From the NCBI RefSeq assembly GCF_002252565.1, contig NZ_NPML01000025.1, forward strand, positions 1-41,684: a DNA stretch of 41,684 bases. The letters are read 5' to 3'. A model generated the notes under the pieces. The model ran no database searches and was not told the origin of the DNA. It saw nothing but the letters and a program-made list of their open reading frames with translations. Each line of letters begins with the position of its first letter. The stretch's first letter is position 1. The DNA comes from Petroclostridium xylanilyticum (GTDB lineage Bacteria; Bacillota; Clostridia; SK-Y3). Shown here piece by piece: positions 40,549 through 41,684 of the stretch. The translations under genes were made by a program, and so were the position numbers.

Positions 40549-41684
40549 TTAAGAAACCAGCAAGCTCTTGCAGTATCTGAGTTCGAAGAGACTCAGCTGC
40601 TGCGATTTGGGCTTCTTTTTTGTATAGTTCAAAAATTCAGCAATACCAGTTTTGTGTTTCTTAAGCACTTCATAAATTCCATCCGCGGTACTGTAGTAAG
40701 GGAAAGGTGGTATGCCATGTACTCTTTTGGATATCTCCTGCAAAATAAAAATCATCTTCCTGCTACTTATGGATTTTGAAGTAAGAGAAATATAGCTCAT
40801 TGCCATGGTTAATAAAAAGTTTATGTTTTTAAGCCTTTGATAGGACTGGACTCTTACATCTTCAAGCTTGTATTGATTTTTCTTAAATCTTATGAACTCT
40901 TCTACATTCCATCTGGATATGTAGCAAAGTATAGGTCTTAAACAGTCTTTACCATCTTTTATATCAAGGTTAGTTAAAAGCATAAGCCCTTTTCTGGCAT
41001 ACCCTCTTACAAAGACAAGGTTAAATACTTTGCCAGTAATCTCAGGCAACTCTATAGGCAGAAAACCGAACTGAATTTTTCTTTGCTTACCGTTCTTTTT
41101 CTTTATGATTGTTGAATATTTACCCTTATATTTTTTAACAAGGTCGACAATATTTATTTCCTTACCTTTGAAAATGACATTGCGGTTTTTCTTAAGCCTT
41201 ATGACAAACTTTTGAGAGTTGTTTTCAAAATAATTAAAGAACAGTACATTGTCCATACCTCTATCCATGGTGTAAATGCCCTTGGTCCCGTATAAGCTTC
41301 TGAGCTTGTCCAAACACTTTATGATTTCTTCATTTTCACTTTTAAATCCCGGTTCACTTGGAGAGAATAAATCTGAATATATTGGGACAAGAAGCTTGTC
41401 TCCGTGGTTATATATAAGTGCTTCAAGTAGATAGTACCCGTCCATATTGGTTTCTTTTGTGCTTCCATCCCTGATCTTGCCCATATTTTCAAAGACTACG
41501 CCGTACTTTTTAACAATATCACTTAAGTCGATAATGATAGGCGTATCATGGTGAATATACCTTTTAACTTCAGAAGAGAGGTTCTTAAGTACATCATCAG
41601 TATAGGAGAATTTTTCAAGGTTACGGGAAAGGCGTTCTATAGTCTTTTTTAACTTTATATCCTCATTTAAAGAACGGGATATTT
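40549..41684 (-). CDS. IS4-like DDE transposase (N-terminus outside window)
   Basis: The open frame runs from the right edge to the stop at 40549, about 378 codons. Likely catalytic residues are Asp in TPIIIDLSDI, Asp in YTMDRGMD and Glu in SRWNVEEFIRFKKNQYKLED, the order and spacing of IS4/DDE_Tnp_1 enzymes (YREK-like end motif). The frame is unbroken, so the enzyme may be active. The start and one IS end are outside the window. No match to the remnants in the 0-10 kb region was seen. Confidence 0.8.
   Translation of the reverse strand, partial: ISRSLNEDIKLKKTIERLSRNLEKFSYTDDVLKNLSSEVKRYIHHDTPIIIDLSDIVKKYGVVFENMGKIRDGSTKETNMDGYYLLEALIYNHGDKLLVPIYSDLFSPSEPGFKSENEEIIKCLDKLRSLYGTKGIYTMDRGMDNVLFFNYFENNSQKFVIRLKKNRNVIFKGKEINIVDLVKKYKGKYSTIIKKKNGKQRKIQFGFLPIELPEITGKVFNLVFVRGYARKGLMLLTNLDIKDGKDCLRPILCYISRWNVEEFIRFKKNQYKLEDVRVQSYQRLKNINFLLTMAMSYISLTSKSISSRKMIFILQEISKRVHGIPPFPYYSTADGIYEVLKKHKTGIAEFLNYTKKKPKSQQLSLFELRYCKSLLVS

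Overview
The window comes from a low-GC, endospore-forming Firmicute, most likely a Clostridia member of the Acetivibrio/Ruminiclostridium type. The grounds are AT-rich DNA with strong GGAGG ribosome sites, a GerA-family germination protein, a DUF1659/DUF2922 pair, an agr locus, and a peptidase-containing ABC transporter (PCAT) that closely resembles PCAT1 of Clostridium thermocellum as I remember it. No rRNA, convincing tRNA or CRISPR array was seen.

Layout. Positions 1-15.5 kb are a rearranged bacteriocin island. It holds five double-glycine precursor genes (four distinct peptides, one present twice), several candidate immunity membrane proteins (a 49-aa peptide, a 204-aa protein, CPBP proteases, 114-aa proteins), a GAF-LuxR regulator present twice (one copy cut by the window edge), one intact and three decayed copies of a DUF5085-like gene, and one full PCAT transporter followed by its HlyD adaptor. 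A 3,001-bp unit is tandemly repeated (about 5.57-11.57 kb). Each unit carries a PCAT gene cut after codon ~97 and joined to the 3' end of the acyl-CoA ligase gene that now lies downstream in the opposite orientation. Decayed REP-type transposase (RAYT) pieces and palindromic repeats are scattered through the island.

Positions 15.6-26.6 kb are mostly chromosomal housekeeping: acyl-CoA ligase, a cyclase-family hydrolase overlapping glucose-6-phosphate dehydrogenase, a ~173-nt structured RNA (raiA- or 6S-like), DUF3842, a lone GerA protein, glycogen branching enzyme, a membrane protein, a BsuPI-domain protein, DUF2922 and DUF1659. Positions 27.1-33.3 kb are a complete F1Fo ATP synthase operon (a-c-b-delta-alpha-gamma-beta-epsilon), probably proton-coupled. 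Positions 33.7-35.9 kb are an agr locus: AgrB, a cysteine-free AgrD, a small membrane protein and a histidine kinase, with no response regulator in view. Positions 36.0-40.3 kb are a ParE/ParC-like topoisomerase pair behind a LexA-type box. The right edge cuts an IS4-like transposase.

How the island may work (inference). A bidirectional promoter with a 28-bp dyad drives PCAT/HlyD rightward and the DUF5085-like/precursor unit leftward. Every precursor has the same untranslated leader: a hairpin with a GCCGGC loop, then a CCCGGGG box. Duplication of this unit, with loss of the DUF5085-like gene, would have given several toxin cassettes sharing one secretion machine. In the truncated copies the transporter promoter now reads into a CPBP immunity gene.
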